The notes beneath the pieces are model-generated. The model ran no database searches. It saw only the letters and a list, made by a program, of their open reading frames with translations, and was not told the origin of the DNA. 64,000 nt of DNA from Paraburkholderia sp. BL25I1N1. Its GTDB lineage: Bacteria; Pseudomonadota; Gammaproteobacteria; Burkholderiales; Burkholderiaceae. The stretch lies in contig NZ_PVZB01000015.1 of assembly GCF_003002025.1 (NCBI RefSeq), positions 185,181-249,180 of the forward strand, given 5' to 3'. Positions 25,305 through 33,886 of this stretch are shown here, in pieces. The translations under genes and the position numbers were made by a program. The stretch's first letter is position 1; each line of letters opens with the position of its first letter.

Positions 25305-26465
25305 TCAGCTCGAACTGGCCGCCTTCGGCAGATAGTTGTTGCCGACGATCTCGCCGAACGGCCCCGACAGCGGTCCATTCGACACCTTGTTGCGACGATT
25401 CGGCAGCAACGGAAACACGAGTTCGGCAAAGCGATACGACTCTTCCAGATGCGGATAGCCCGACAGAATGAAGGTGTCGATGCCGAGTTCGGCGTACTCC
25501 TTCATGCGCGCCGCCACCTGCTCCGGATTGCCGACCAGCGCCGTGCCCGCCCCTCCGCGCACGAGGCCCACGCCCGCCCACAGATTCGGATAGACCTCCA
25601 GTTCCGCGCGGCCGCCACGCTTGCCGCCGTGCAGCGCGGCCATGCGGCGCTGGCCTTCGGAGTCCATCTTCGAGAACGAGGCCTGGGCACGCGAGATGGT
25701 CTCGTCGTCGAGCTTGCTGATCAGCTTGTCGGCGGCGGCCCACGCTTCTTCTTCGGTCTCGCGCACGATCACATGCAGACGGATCCCGAACTTGATCTGG
25801 CGGCCATGCGCCGCGGCGCGCGCGCGAATGTCGGCGATCTTCTTCGCCACGGCTTCGGGCGGCTCACCCCACGTCAGATAGGTATCGATATGCTCGCCCG
25901 CCATCTCGTGCGCGGCCGGCGACGAACCGCCGAACCACAGCGGCGGATGCGGGTTCTGCACGGGCGGATACAACGCCTTGCCGCCCTTCGAGCTCAGATG
26001 CTTGCCCTCGAAATCGATCGCGTCGTTGGTATGCGCGGCGCTCAGCAGCTTGCGCCAGATGTGCAGGAATTCGTCGGTGATTTCATAGCGCGTGTCGTGG
26101 TCGACGAACACGCCATCGCCTTCCAGCTCCGCGGCATCGCCGCCGGTCACGACATTGATCAGCAGACGCCCGTTCGACAGCCGGTCGAAGGTCGCCGCCA
26201 TGCGCGCGGCCAGACCCGGCGACGAGATGCCCGGGCGGATCGCCACCAGAAACTTCAGGCGTTTGGTCGCGGCGATCAGGCTCGACGCGACGACCCATGC
26301 GTCCTCGCACGAGCGGCCCGTCGGCAGCAGCACGCCCTCGTAGCCGAGCGTATCGGCGGCGACGGCGATCTGCTGGAAATAGTCGTAATCGGCTGCGCGT
26401 GCGCCTTGGGACGTACCGAGATAGCGGCTGTCGCCGTGAGTCGGAATGAACCAGAACACATTCAT
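25305..26465 (-). CDS. ssuD: SsuD, FMNH2-dependent alkanesulfonate monooxygenase
   Basis: A 386-residue flavin-dependent monooxygenase that desulfonates alkanesulfonates to sulfite and an aldehyde. Family features are MNVFWFIPTHGDSRYLG at the N-terminus, GYEGVLLPTGRSCEDAW, LKFLVAIRPGISSPGLAARMAATFDRLSNGRLLINVVTGGD, WGEPPEAVAEK-like WGEPPEAVAKKIADIRARA and LSGYPHLEESYRFAELVFPLL. GGAGCAGCAA precedes the ATG. It requires reduced FMN from an SsuE-type reductase; none is adjacent. It is the first gene of the ssuDCB-mop unit. Confidence 0.97.
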   Translation of the reverse strand: MNVFWFIPTHGDSRYLGTSQGARAADYDYFQQIAVAADTLGYEGVLLPTGRSCEDAWVVASSLIAATKRLKFLVAIRPGISSPGLAARMAATFDRLSNGRLLINVVTGGDAAELEGDGVFVDHDTRYEITDEFLHIWRKLLSAAHTNDAIDFEGKHLSSKGGKALYPPVQNPHPPLWFGGSSPAAHEMAGEHIDTYLTWGEPPEAVAKKIADIRARAAAHGRQIKFGIRLHVIVRETEEEAWAAADKLISKLDDETISRAQASFSKMDSEGQRRMAALHGGKRGGRAELEVYPNLWAGVGLVRGGAGTALVGNPEQVAARMKEYAELGIDTFILSGYPHLEESYRFAELVFPLLPNRRNKVSNGPLSGPFGEIVGNNYLPKAASSS

Positions 26466-26969
26466 TTGCTGCTCCTGCATGGACGAAACTGGATTGAATG
26501 AAGACGATGCGTCGAGCGTTCGCGCACACGCCGGCCGCGCGCATCCCTCCGGCACACAGCCGGACGGTGCGGCGCAAAGAGACGGAAAAATGCGGTGTCG
26601 TTGCGCGCTAGCGGCGACAACGGACCGGCCGGCGCGCGTGCGCCATGCGGCGGATGAAGATCGGCATCAGGCAGGACATCGCGACGGCTTCCCTCGACCA
26701 AACGTGCGCGTCATGCGCTCGATTAAACGGCGACAGCGGCAAACGCCGTCTGCATGGAGAAACAGTCTATGGATCGGGCTGCGGCTTTTGAACGATTTTT
26801 TTTAGCTTAGGTTTTCCACTTTCGTGATTAGCCCGACGCTAAAGCATACGGATGTTGCGCGGTGTGTACGCTGGAAAAGGGGTACGTCTAGATATAATGG
26901 CGCACGTTTTCCGAATAATCCGGTACAGGCCATGCGAACCACGCCGCCTGTATCCTGGCGGTGCAATGC
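26466..26969. other. 504-bp intergenic region upstream of ssuD
   Basis: No gene is recognisable here. It contains the leader and promoter of the ssuD operon (minus strand) and, on the plus strand, TATAAT at about 26896, probably the -10 of the downstream membrane-protein gene. In relatives ssuE and ssuA usually precede ssuD; neither is present. Confidence 0.6.
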
Positions 26970-27395
26970 ATGCAAAAACTCATCCTGCCGTTCGTCGCCG
27001 GTTTTCTGGCTTCCCTGTTCTTCCACGAATCGACGCTGGCGCTGCTGCACGCAGCCGGGATGATCGAGCCGACCGGCTTTTCGACTGCGCCGTTTTTACC
27101 GCTCGGCTTGCCTGAGTTCATTGCCAACGCGATCTGGAGCGCGTTCTGGGCCGTGCTGATGGCGTGGCTGTTGCGCGTCGCGCCGCATCGGCGTGCGCCG
27201 TGGGTGCCGGCTTTCGTGTTCGGCGGCATTGTGTTGACGGCGGCGAGCGTGTTCGTAATCGACCCGCTGCGCGGAATCTGGCCGAGCGGCAACATGCTGC
27301 CGCGCCTCTCCGTGGGGTTCGCTGCGAATGCGATGTGGGGCTGGGGCGCGCTCGTGTTTATGCGCGCCTTCATGGCGAGCGAAGACGAGGAATAA
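26970..27395 (+). CDS. Inner-membrane protein, 141 aa
   Basis: Four hydrophobic segments: residues about 3-20, 48-68, 78-98 and 110-132 (MQKLILPFVAGFLASLFFHES, ANAIWSAFWAVLMAWLLRVAP, PAFVFGGIVLTAASVFVIDPL, FAANAMWGWGALVFMRAFM). I do not recognise the family. TATAAT upstream suggests its own promoter. It is convergent to the hydrolase gene. Confidence 0.8.
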   Translation: MQKLILPFVAGFLASLFFHESTLALLHAAGMIEPTGFSTAPFLPLGLPEFIANAIWSAFWAVLMAWLLRVAPHRRAPWVPAFVFGGIVLTAASVFVIDPLRGIWPSGNMLPRLSVGFAANAMWGWGALVFMRAFMASEDEE

Positions 27396-27491
27396 ACGGC
27401 TTGGGCGGTTTGGCCGCTGGCCGTTGGCAAACGGCGCTATGCCGCGCGTTACGCGCGTCATAGCTTCCCGCCTGGCTTCAATTCTTCGGGT

Positions 27492-28616
27492 TTAACCGCG
27501 CAAATCCCGCAGCGGATGCTCGTTCGCCGGCCACGGGCTGTCGAACATCTTCTCGACGTCGGCGGCAATCACATCCTCGATGCGCGCGAAGCGCCAGCGC
27601 GGGGCGTTGTCCTTGTCGATGATGCGCGCGCGAATGCCTTCGATCGTGTCGCCGTGCAGAAAGCTCGAGCGCGTCAGATCGAGGTCGCCACGTAGCACGT
27701 CGGCCATCGAACCCTCGGCGCGCGTCACCACTTCCAGCGATACCGCCATCGACAGCGGCGAGCGTTCGCGCAAGACCGCAATCATCTGTTCGGCCCAATC
27801 GGCGGCTTCGCGCTCGCTTTGGAGCGAGGCAAGAATCCGCGCGACGTCGGGCAAGGCGAAGTGACGGTCGATCAACGCCCGCCCGTTCGCCAGCGACGAC
27901 GCCTCCGGCTGCGGCACGACCTGATGCGCGAGCGCCGCGCGTTCGATGCACGCCACGACGTCCGCGCCCCGCTCGAAACGCTCGCTGCGCAAGGTGTCGA
28001 CCAGTGCGGGCAAGGCCGCGTCGTCGATGTACGCGTCGGCGAGACCCGCGTAAAGCGCGTCGGCCGCGCCGATCGTTTCGCCGGTCACTGCCAGGTAGCG
28101 GCCAATCGCGCCGGGCGTGCGGGCGAGAAACCAACCCGCGCCGACGTCCGGAAACAGGCCGATACGGGTTTCCGGCATCGCCATCTTCGTCGAATTCGTG
28201 ACGACTCGCAGACCGCCGGTGCGATGCGCGCCCTGCGAAATGCCCATGCCGCCGCCCATCACGACGCCGTTCATCAACGCGATATACGGTTTCGGAAAGG
28301 TGAAGATGGCGTGATTGAGCCGGTATTCCTCGATGAAAAACGTGTCGCGCGCATCCTGTTCGCCGCGCTGCGCCGACTCATACAGAAAGCGGATGTCACC
28401 GCCCGCGCAGAACGCGCGCGGGTGCCGGCTGCGCACCACGACGGCGAGCACGTCCGGATCTTCGCGCCACTGATCGAGCGCCGCGTGCATCGAGCGAATC
28501 ATGCCGGTCGACAGCGCATTGAGCGCCTTCGGCCTGTCCAGTTCGATGAAACCGATACGGTTGGCTACGAAAGTCGCGACTTCGTCGCTGACGGCGGGCG
28601 AGGCGGAAATGGACAT
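27492..28616 (-). CDS. 3-hydroxyisobutyryl-CoA hydrolase (enoyl-CoA hydratase family)
   Basis: A 374-residue crotonase-fold enzyme hydrolysing 3-hydroxyisobutyryl-CoA in valine catabolism. The features are LDRPKALNALSTGMIRSMHAAL, the oxyanion-hole FCAGGDIR (residues 69-76) and GVVMGGGMGIS, and the catalytic region with Glu149 and Asp157 (MPETRIGLFPDVGAGWFLAR), as in the hydrolase branch. The long C-terminal part (residues 230-374) ends in DVEKMFDSPWPANEHPLRDL, which is hydrolase-specific rather than hydratase-like. It is 46 bp downstream of a TetR gene on the same strand. Confidence 0.92.
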   Translation of the reverse strand: MSISASPAVSDEVATFVANRIGFIELDRPKALNALSTGMIRSMHAALDQWREDPDVLAVVVRSRHPRAFCAGGDIRFLYESAQRGEQDARDTFFIEEYRLNHAIFTFPKPYIALMNGVVMGGGMGISQGAHRTGGLRVVTNSTKMAMPETRIGLFPDVGAGWFLARTPGAIGRYLAVTGETIGAADALYAGLADAYIDDAALPALVDTLRSERFERGADVVACIERAALAHQVVPQPEASSLANGRALIDRHFALPDVARILASLQSEREAADWAEQMIAVLRERSPLSMAVSLEVVTRAEGSMADVLRGDLDLTRSSFLHGDTIEGIRARIIDKDNAPRWRFARIEDVIAADVEKMFDSPWPANEHPLRDLRG

Positions 28617-28662
28617 GGCGAGCTAAGCGCAACCGCGCAAATTGAGGTGGGATTGAACGTTA

Positions 28663-29589
28663 TCACGCAGTTGTGCTTTTGCGCCTCGCGGCCGGCGCGG
28701 CGACATCGCTCGCTGCGGCTTTGGCCGGTTTTTTAGCTGAAGGCTGCGCGGCGCGATCGTTGTCCGAATGCGCTGGCGACCCGGTACGCGTTTCAGGGGA
28801 TTTTTTCCTGCGTGCGCCAGCGGTGACCGCGGCGCCCGGCGCCTGCATTGCGTGCGACGCGCCCAACCAGGCGTCGAGCGCGATGCCCACCACCGTGTCG
28901 AGCGGCGCGGTCGGGAACACGGGACACGTCAGATTCAGCGCGACGATGCCGTGCAAGTTCGCCCAGAACGCCTCGGCCCACACCGCCACGTCCATCGACG
29001 CCGACAGACGCCCCGCCGCTTTGAGTTCTTCGAGCGCGGAAATCATGATGTGCAACGCGGCCTCGCCGGGATCGTCCCCGGTAGCGGCCGTGTCGCCGTT
29101 CGCTTCGTCAGCCGCCGTCGCTGCGGGATCCGCGCTCTGCACCGCGGCGCTCGCCGCCGCACCACCTAACGCCGCGCCGGCATTGGCCGAATCCGCCACC
29201 GCCTTACCCTTCGCCGCGCCGCCCAGCGCCGCGCCGGTGTAGCTCGGATCTTCCATGAAGATCAGCCGGTACGTTTCCGGATGCGCGACACCGAACGCCA
29301 CGTAGGCCCGGCCGAGCGCCTTGAGCCGCTCGACCGGATCCGCGATGCCCGCGAGCGGCACGAATGTCTGCAGCAGTTGCGCATAGCCTTCCGCGCACAA
29401 CGCTTGCGCGATCTCGTCGCGGCTTGCGAAATGCAGGTACAGCGTGGCCGGCGAATATTCGATGGCGTCGGCGATTTTGCGCATGGACAGCGCGGCAAAA
29501 CCTTCGCGCATCACGATGCGCCGCGCGGCATCGAGGATGCGTTCGCGCAGTGCCTGTTTCTGGCGGTTTTTTCGTTCAGCGATTCCCAT
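28663..29589 (-). CDS. TetR-family repressor with low-complexity insert
   Basis: 308 residues. The N-terminal helix-turn-helix (ERILDAARRIVMREGFAALSMRKIADAIEYSPATLYLHFASRDEIAQAL) is canonical. The regulatory domain runs to RLIFMEDPSYTG, is then interrupted by about 55 residues of Ala/Gly/Asp-rich low complexity with GAALGGAA twice, and resumes at EAALHIMISALEEL. A 55-residue Ala/Lys/Arg tail follows residue 250. The start MGIAERKNRQ was chosen over MFVMGIAE because GAGA lies eight bases upstream. It is divergent from an SDR epimerase gene, with a tandem operator between them. Confidence 0.92.
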   Translation of the reverse strand: MGIAERKNRQKQALRERILDAARRIVMREGFAALSMRKIADAIEYSPATLYLHFASRDEIAQALCAEGYAQLLQTFVPLAGIADPVERLKALGRAYVAFGVAHPETYRLIFMEDPSYTGAALGGAAKGKAVADSANAGAALGGAAASAAVQSADPAATAADEANGDTAATGDDPGEAALHIMISALEELKAAGRLSASMDVAVWAEAFWANLHGIVALNLTCPVFPTAPLDTVVGIALDAWLGASHAMQAPGAAVTAGARRKKSPETRTGSPAHSDNDRAAQPSAKKPAKAAASDVAAPAARRKSTTA

Positions 29590-29632
29590 GACGAACATTC
29601 TCGGGTTGACAAACTGAAAAGTCAAATTAAAC

Positions 29633-29659
29633 TGAACACTGTTCACTGAACGATGTTCA
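29633..29659. promoter_or_regulatory. Tandem 13-bp palindromic operator, TetR/epimerase region
   Basis: Two palindromes, TGAACACTGTTCA (29633-29645) and TGAACGATGTTCA (29647-29659), share the arms TGAAC-N3-GTTCA with centres 14 bp apart. They lie between the divergent TetR and epimerase genes, where TetR dimers would bind to control both. Confidence 0.88.
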
Positions 29660-29724
29660 TTAAATTTCAGATCATCAGTCACAATCCATGCGGACGCGAT
29701 GCGGCGCCGCTTCAAGGAGTCGTC

Positions 29725-30723
29725 ATGCAAGTCACGGGCAAGGTGGGTTTATTCGGCGCCGCGGGCGCGGCCGGTCAGATCATCGCGGCGGCGCTCAGCG
29801 CGGCGGGCCGCGATTACCGGGTGGTCGGCCGCTCGCGCGCGCCGCTCGAGGCCGCGTTCGGCCACGATCCGCACGCGGAAATCGTCACGTGGAATCCGGA
29901 CGACCCCGCTTCGATCCGCGCGGCGTCGCAGGATCTGCAGACGGTGATCTATCTGGTCGGCGTGCCCTACGATCAGTTCGCCGCGCATCCGCCGCTCATG
30001 GAGAGAACGCTGGCGGGCGTGACGGCGGCGGGCGTCGAACGCTTCATTCTGATCGGCACGGTGTATCCGTACGGCCGCGCGCGCGGCAATCCGATCCGCG
30101 AAAATCATCCGCGCGAGCCGCACACGTTCAAGGGCCAAATGCGGCTCGCGCAGGAAAATCTGGTGCTGGCGGCACATGGACGCGACGGTCTCTCGACGCT
30201 CGTGCTGCGCCTGCCCGACTTCTACGGCCCGAAGATCGAGCGCAGTCTGCTGAACGGCGTGTTCGAAGCGGCGGCGACCGGCAAGCGCGCGCAGGTGATC
30301 GGCCCGGTGGATGTGCCGCATGAATTCATCTATCTGCCGGATATCGGGCCGGTGATCGAAAAGCTCACGCGCACGCCCGAGGCGTATGGGCGCTGGTGGC
30401 ACCTCGCCGGCGCGGGCATCATCACGCAGCGCGAAGTGGCGCGGCAGGCTTATGCGCTAGCCGGCCGCCAACCGAAGCTGATGGTCGCCGGCAAGACCCT
30501 GCTGCGCGTGCTCGGCCTGTTCAACCCGTTGATGCGGGAGCTGGTGGAAATGAATTACCTGATGACCGAACCGCTCGTGCTCGACGACTCGGCGTTGACC
30601 GAACTGATCGGCCCGATCGCCAGAACGTCTTACGAAGAAGGCATTCGCCACGCATTCGATGCCGCGCGCGAGGCGGCATCGGCAAATGCGGGAGCAAACG
30701 GAAGCGCCGCGAGCGCGGCTTGA
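29725..30723 (+). CDS. NAD(P)-dependent epimerase / extended SDR protein
   Basis: 332 residues with a Rossmann fold. The N-terminal glycine motif is GLFGAAGAAGQIIAAAL (residues about 8-25), typical of atypical/extended SDRs of the NmrA-like type. The usual YxxxK motif is shifted, with no clean Tyr-x3-Lys; MRLAQENLVLAA follows GQ, so activity class is uncertain. A strong AAGGAG precedes the ATG at 29725; the longer frame lies over the operator. It is controlled presumably by the divergent TetR. Confidence 0.85.
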   Translation: MQVTGKVGLFGAAGAAGQIIAAALSAAGRDYRVVGRSRAPLEAAFGHDPHAEIVTWNPDDPASIRAASQDLQTVIYLVGVPYDQFAAHPPLMERTLAGVTAAGVERFILIGTVYPYGRARGNPIRENHPREPHTFKGQMRLAQENLVLAAHGRDGLSTLVLRLPDFYGPKIERSLLNGVFEAAATGKRAQVIGPVDVPHEFIYLPDIGPVIEKLTRTPEAYGRWWHLAGAGIITQREVARQAYALAGRQPKLMVAGKTLLRVLGLFNPLMRELVEMNYLMTEPLVLDDSALTELIGPIARTSYEEGIRHAFDAAREAASANAGANGSAASAA

Positions 30724-30940
30724 ACGAGAGCGCGAAGGTCGTCGGGATTGCGCGCGTGGCGTTTGCGAGTTGTGCGATGTTGTGCAGCCTCGGGCGCATC
30801 GGGTCGGCGCATGCGAACTCGCTGTGGCTCGCACGGCCCGCTCTGTGGCGGATTGCTCACCGCCGTAGCGCGTCTGACCCGCCAATCCGCTGCCGTTGCG
30901 ACGGAGTCCGCATGGCCGCACGCTCGCTCGGGCAGCGCGA

Positions 30941-31225
30941 CTACCCCGCCACGTTGCCTGGCGGAAAGTGGCCACTCTTCAGCAACACAGGCGTGCCGTT
31001 GCTGATCTGCAAGTGCTCGCGCGCGACCGCTTCGATGCGCGGACGTCCGGCGTCGAAAGCGCGCATCCAGCCTTCCAGGTCCTCGGAGTAGGCGCCGAAG
31101 TGATCTTCGAGCGCTTCGACCGAGATCGCGCACGGCACTCGTTCGCCGTTCACCAGCGCGGGAAAGACTACGGTCAGATTCGAGTCGCGGTAGGCAGGCG
31201 CGTCCGCGGGAAACCGAATTTCCAT
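30941..31225 (-). CDS. DUF1488 family protein, 94 aa
   Basis: MEIRFPADAPAYRDSNLTVVFPALVNGERVPCAISVEALEDHFGA followed by a helical end (LEGWMRAFDAGRPRIEAVAREHLQ) and SNGTPVLLKSGHF. This is the DUF1488 pattern, with Cys in the VPCAIS strand. The start at 31225 is preceded by GAGG. An ATG at 31402 overlaps the upstream stop as TGATG and would add 59 residues with no family match. The neighbour just upstream may be coupled. Function unknown. Confidence 0.82.
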   Translation of the reverse strand: MEIRFPADAPAYRDSNLTVVFPALVNGERVPCAISVEALEDHFGAYSEDLEGWMRAFDAGRPRIEAVAREHLQISNGTPVLLKSGHFPPGNVAG

Positions 31226-31401
31226 GGCTGCCTCATCAGAAAGATCCGACGGGAAACCGGCGCAGGCAAAAACCGGCCGGCCCCGGAGAACGTCGTTATG
31301 GTACTCGCGCGGCCGGACCGAGGTCCAGCCTGCCGCAGCGCTTTCATCAGCGGTTTTGCCGACAGGCCCGGCGACGCTTTTCTTCACCTTGCGCACCGCC
31401 A

Positions 31402-31680
31402 TCAAGCGCTTCCCAGCAGGCGGTCGATGTAATCACGCGCCGCCTGCTCGACGAAGACGAGCGCCTCCTCTTCGCTGCCGAAGCGCTGGCCGTCGCCGAG
31501 TTCGAGCAAGGTTTCCATGCGGTGAGGATCGTCCGGACCGTGTTCAGCCAGACTCACCGAGCCGACGTAAGTCCCGCTCGCGTTGCTTGCGGTCGCGGCC
31601 GGCGCGTCGGCCGCCGGCACGAGGCGCGCGGTGGCGCTGATGTAATAACCGCGGTAAGGGCCGCTGACCCGTTCAGCCAT
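31402..31680 (-). CDS. Hypothetical protein, 92 aa
   Basis: Single small domain: SGPYRGYYISATARLVP then a Ala/Ser/Thr-rich loop and GTYVGSVSLAEHGPDDPHRMETLLELGDGQRFGSEEEALVFVEQAARDYIDRLLGSA. The second half looks like a conserved beta-beta-alpha fold common in Burkholderia. Family name not recalled with certainty. It is upstream of the DUF1488 gene on the same strand. Confidence 0.8.
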   Translation of the reverse strand: MAERVSGPYRGYYISATARLVPAADAPAATASNASGTYVGSVSLAEHGPDDPHRMETLLELGDGQRFGSEEEALVFVEQAARDYIDRLLGSA

Positions 31681-31969
31681 ATTCGTTCTCCTCGTTGCAA
31701 ATCATGGGTGGGCGCCGCGTCGAACCGCGTGCGATATGTCTGCCCGTGCGTCGACCTGCATATTGCCGGCTGCGTCCGTGCGTGCCAGAGCAGCACGCGC
31801 GTCTGCGCGCGGCCAACCAGTATGTAAGGCGCGTCGCGAGCCGATTAGTTCTGCAGCGCGACCCGGCGATGCAGCCGACCGCACTTGTTCGGCCCGCTCC
31901 GGTCGAACCGGATCATCGGCACGGTCCGTGCTGCCACGACGACGCCTTTTCGAGTTCAGTGAGCGCAAT

Positions 31970-32161
31970 ATGGGAAAATATTTTCTGCAAAGCCACGAAT
32001 TGCCCGAACCGGATGCGGCGAACACTTGGTTTGCGTACGCCGAGAGCCATGGCATCGACATTCCAAAAGCCATCAGCATCTGGGAAGACGCGGCCACCAA
32101 AGAAGGCGAGCAAAGCCGCCGGATGGTCAGCGCGGCGGGCATTACGATCGAAACACCCTGA
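31970..32161 (+). CDS. Small conserved-looking protein, 63 aa
   Basis: MGKYFLQSHELPEPDAANTWFAYAESHGIDIPKAISIWEDAATKEGEQSRRMVSAAGITIETP: helical, acidic, with no signal. Short, but composition and codon use are normal for real genes here. It has a weak ribosome site. It precedes a lipoprotein gene by 74 bp. Unknown function. Confidence 0.55.
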   Translation: MGKYFLQSHELPEPDAANTWFAYAESHGIDIPKAISIWEDAATKEGEQSRRMVSAAGITIETP

Positions 32162-32235
32162 GCTTGTTCCGAGCGTCGACAGGCGTTCTCGATCCACGTG
32201 GCGACCCGAATATCAATCTGAAAGGAAACATCACG

Positions 32236-32628
32236 ATGCATTTCATGACGCAACTGCGCCGCGCCGGCCGCTTCAACCGCCTTCGAACCGGCGCAGCGCC
32301 GGCTTTCGTTCGCCGCAGCCCGCTCACGGCCGCCCTTTCCGCCGCCGTGCTGCTCGGCGCGGCGAGCCTTGCCGCCTGCGCATCGTCGAACACCACCTCG
32401 CTGATCAACCTGCCGAACGGCCAGACCGGCTTCGCCGTGAATTGCAGCGGCGCCGACGCCGCTTCCAGCTGGGCTTCGTGCTACGTGCAGGCCGGCAAGG
32501 CCTGCGGCGCGACGGGCTACGACATCGTCTCCAAAGACAATGACGAAGGCGGCACGGCGGGCGGCAGCGTCACGAACGTTGTCTCGGCCAACGTGAAAAA
32601 TCGCTCGATGATCGTGCGCTGCAAATGA
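32236..32628 (+). CDS. Small lipoprotein, 130 aa
   Basis: A long N-terminal region leads to a hydrophobic stretch (LTAALSAAVLLGAASLAAC) with a lipobox-like LAAC and Cys48. The mature part has NGQTGFAVNCSGADAASSWASCYVQAGKACGATGYDIVSKDNDEGG and ends MIVRCK, with several Cys probably in disulfides. This resembles the small periplasmic lipoproteins of Burkholderiaceae that contain the CSG...C...C pattern. AAAGGAAA precedes the ATG. Role unknown. Confidence 0.82.
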   Translation: MHFMTQLRRAGRFNRLRTGAAPAFVRRSPLTAALSAAVLLGAASLAACASSNTTSLINLPNGQTGFAVNCSGADAASSWASCYVQAGKACGATGYDIVSKDNDEGGTAGGSVTNVVSANVKNRSMIVRCK

Positions 32629-32659
32629 ACGCCTGCAGCGCCGGTGTCGATGCAACGGC

Positions 32660-32998
32660 TCAGTGCGCCTGCATCTTCGAAAACATGTTCAGCACGGCAA
32701 CGCCGGCAACGATCAGCCCGAGGCCGATGACGGCCGGCACGTCGGGCACCTGCCGGTACAGCAGCACCGCGACCAGCGTGATCAGCACAATGCCGGCGCC
32801 GGACCACACCGCGTAGACGATGCCGACCGGAATGCTCTTCAGCGTGAGCGACAGACAATAGAACGCCACGCCATAGCCGACCATGACCACGGCTGAAGGC
32901 AGGAACCGCGAGAAGCCCTCCGACGCCCGCATCGCGGAGGTCGCGATCACTTCGGCCACGATGGCAATGCCGAGCAAAGCATAAGGAGGCAGCCGCAT
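32660..32998 (-). CDS. Small multidrug resistance (SMR/EmrE-type) transporter
   Basis: 112 residues with four membrane helices. The essential Glu is Glu16 in AIVAEVIATSAM, the hallmark of EmrE-like proteins, and the third helix has the usual VYAVWSGAGIVLIT. It works as a dual-topology dimer exporting cationic compounds in exchange for protons. The stop lies in a compact convergent region. Substrate range unknown. Confidence 0.95.
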   Translation of the reverse strand: MRLPPYALLGIAIVAEVIATSAMRASEGFSRFLPSAVVMVGYGVAFYCLSLTLKSIPVGIVYAVWSGAGIVLITLVAVLLYRQVPDVPAVIGLGLIVAGVAVLNMFSKMQAH

Positions 32999-33002
32999 CG
33001 GC

Positions 33003-33500
33003 TCAGGCCTTTGCTAGCGCGAGCTTGCTGTAGTCGTGGCCGAGATGCGCGCACAGCGCTTCCACCACCAGCTCGTGATCGGCGCGCTGCGGCAGACCCG
33101 ACACGGTGATCGAACCGATCACGCCCGCGTGCGCCACCGTCAACGGAAACGCGCCGCCATGCGACGCATATTCCGTGGCAGCCAAAGCGTGCTTGTCCGC
33201 GAGCGTGCCGCCGGCCTGCTGCAACTTCAGGCCGATCGCGTACGAACTGCGGCGAAAATGCGCGACCGTGTTGCTCTTGCGGCGCACCCAATCGATATTG
33301 TCCGGCGTCGCGCCGTCGAGCAAGCTGAAGAACAGCGGCTGACCGAAGGTGCGCACGTCGATCGCGACGGGGATACCGCGCGCCTTGGCGACCTCGTGCA
33401 GATAGGCGCCGACTTGCCACGCGCGGTCGGCGTCGAATTGTGGGAACACCAGCGTGTGTTCCTGAGCGGCAATCACCTGCAGGTCGTGAGCGATATCCAT
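33003..33500 (-). CDS. UPF0303 / heme-degrading-domain family protein
   Basis: 165 residues matching UPF0303: MDIAHDLQVIAAQEHTLVFPQFDADRAWQVGAYLHEVAKARG, DVRTFGQPLFFSLLDGATPDNIDWVRRKSNTVAHFRRSSYAIG and SHGGAFPLTVAHAGVIGSITVSGLPQRADHELVVEAL. The family is related to GlcG/HbpS domains, but its role is not established. It is upstream of the SMR gene, 4 bp away on the same strand, so the two are probably co-transcribed. Confidence 0.93.
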   Translation of the reverse strand: MDIAHDLQVIAAQEHTLVFPQFDADRAWQVGAYLHEVAKARGIPVAIDVRTFGQPLFFSLLDGATPDNIDWVRRKSNTVAHFRRSSYAIGLKLQQAGGTLADKHALAATEYASHGGAFPLTVAHAGVIGSITVSGLPQRADHELVVEALCAHLGHDYSKLALAKA

Positions 33501-33697
33501 GGAGTTCAGAGCGTGGTAAGAGGTGGAGCGCGCGCTGCCGTGCGGCCAAGGCGGCGTCGCGGGAGGAATCTGAATTCTAGCGCAGCGCCTTACGGGCGCC
33601 TTCCGGCATGCGACGCAAGCCATGCGCGCAGCGACTTAGGCAATTACGCACGCGCCGACGCATGTTTCGTGGATTGAAGCCGGTTCTTAAATAGGTA

Positions 33698-33726
33698 TTG
33701 CAACCCTACTGGCTTTGTTCTATAAT
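33698..33726 (+). promoter_or_regulatory. Promoter of initiator tRNA
   Basis: TTGCAA at 33698-33703 and TATAAT at 33721-33726 are separated by 17 bp, with the tRNA starting 15 bp later. It is a strong sigma-70 fit. Confidence 0.85.
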
Positions 33727-33741
33727 CTTTTCTTCGACGGA

Positions 33742-33818
<77 letters not shown>

Positions 33819-33857
33819 AGTTCATCAAGTTGGTTGGAGACGTCGAAAACAACATTC

Positions 33858-33886
33858 AAGGCTTGCCAAACCGGCAGGCCTTTTTT
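33858..33886 (+). terminator. Terminator of tRNA-fMet
   Basis: AAGGCTTGCC pairs with GGCAGGCCTT (one G-T wobble) around a 5-base loop, followed by six Ts. It starts 40 bp past the tRNA. Confidence 0.93.

Noticed and set aside
26820..26969. Cobalamin riboswitch ahead of the 141-aa membrane protein
   Set aside because: I looked for the conserved GCCACTG box and supporting stems and found neither.
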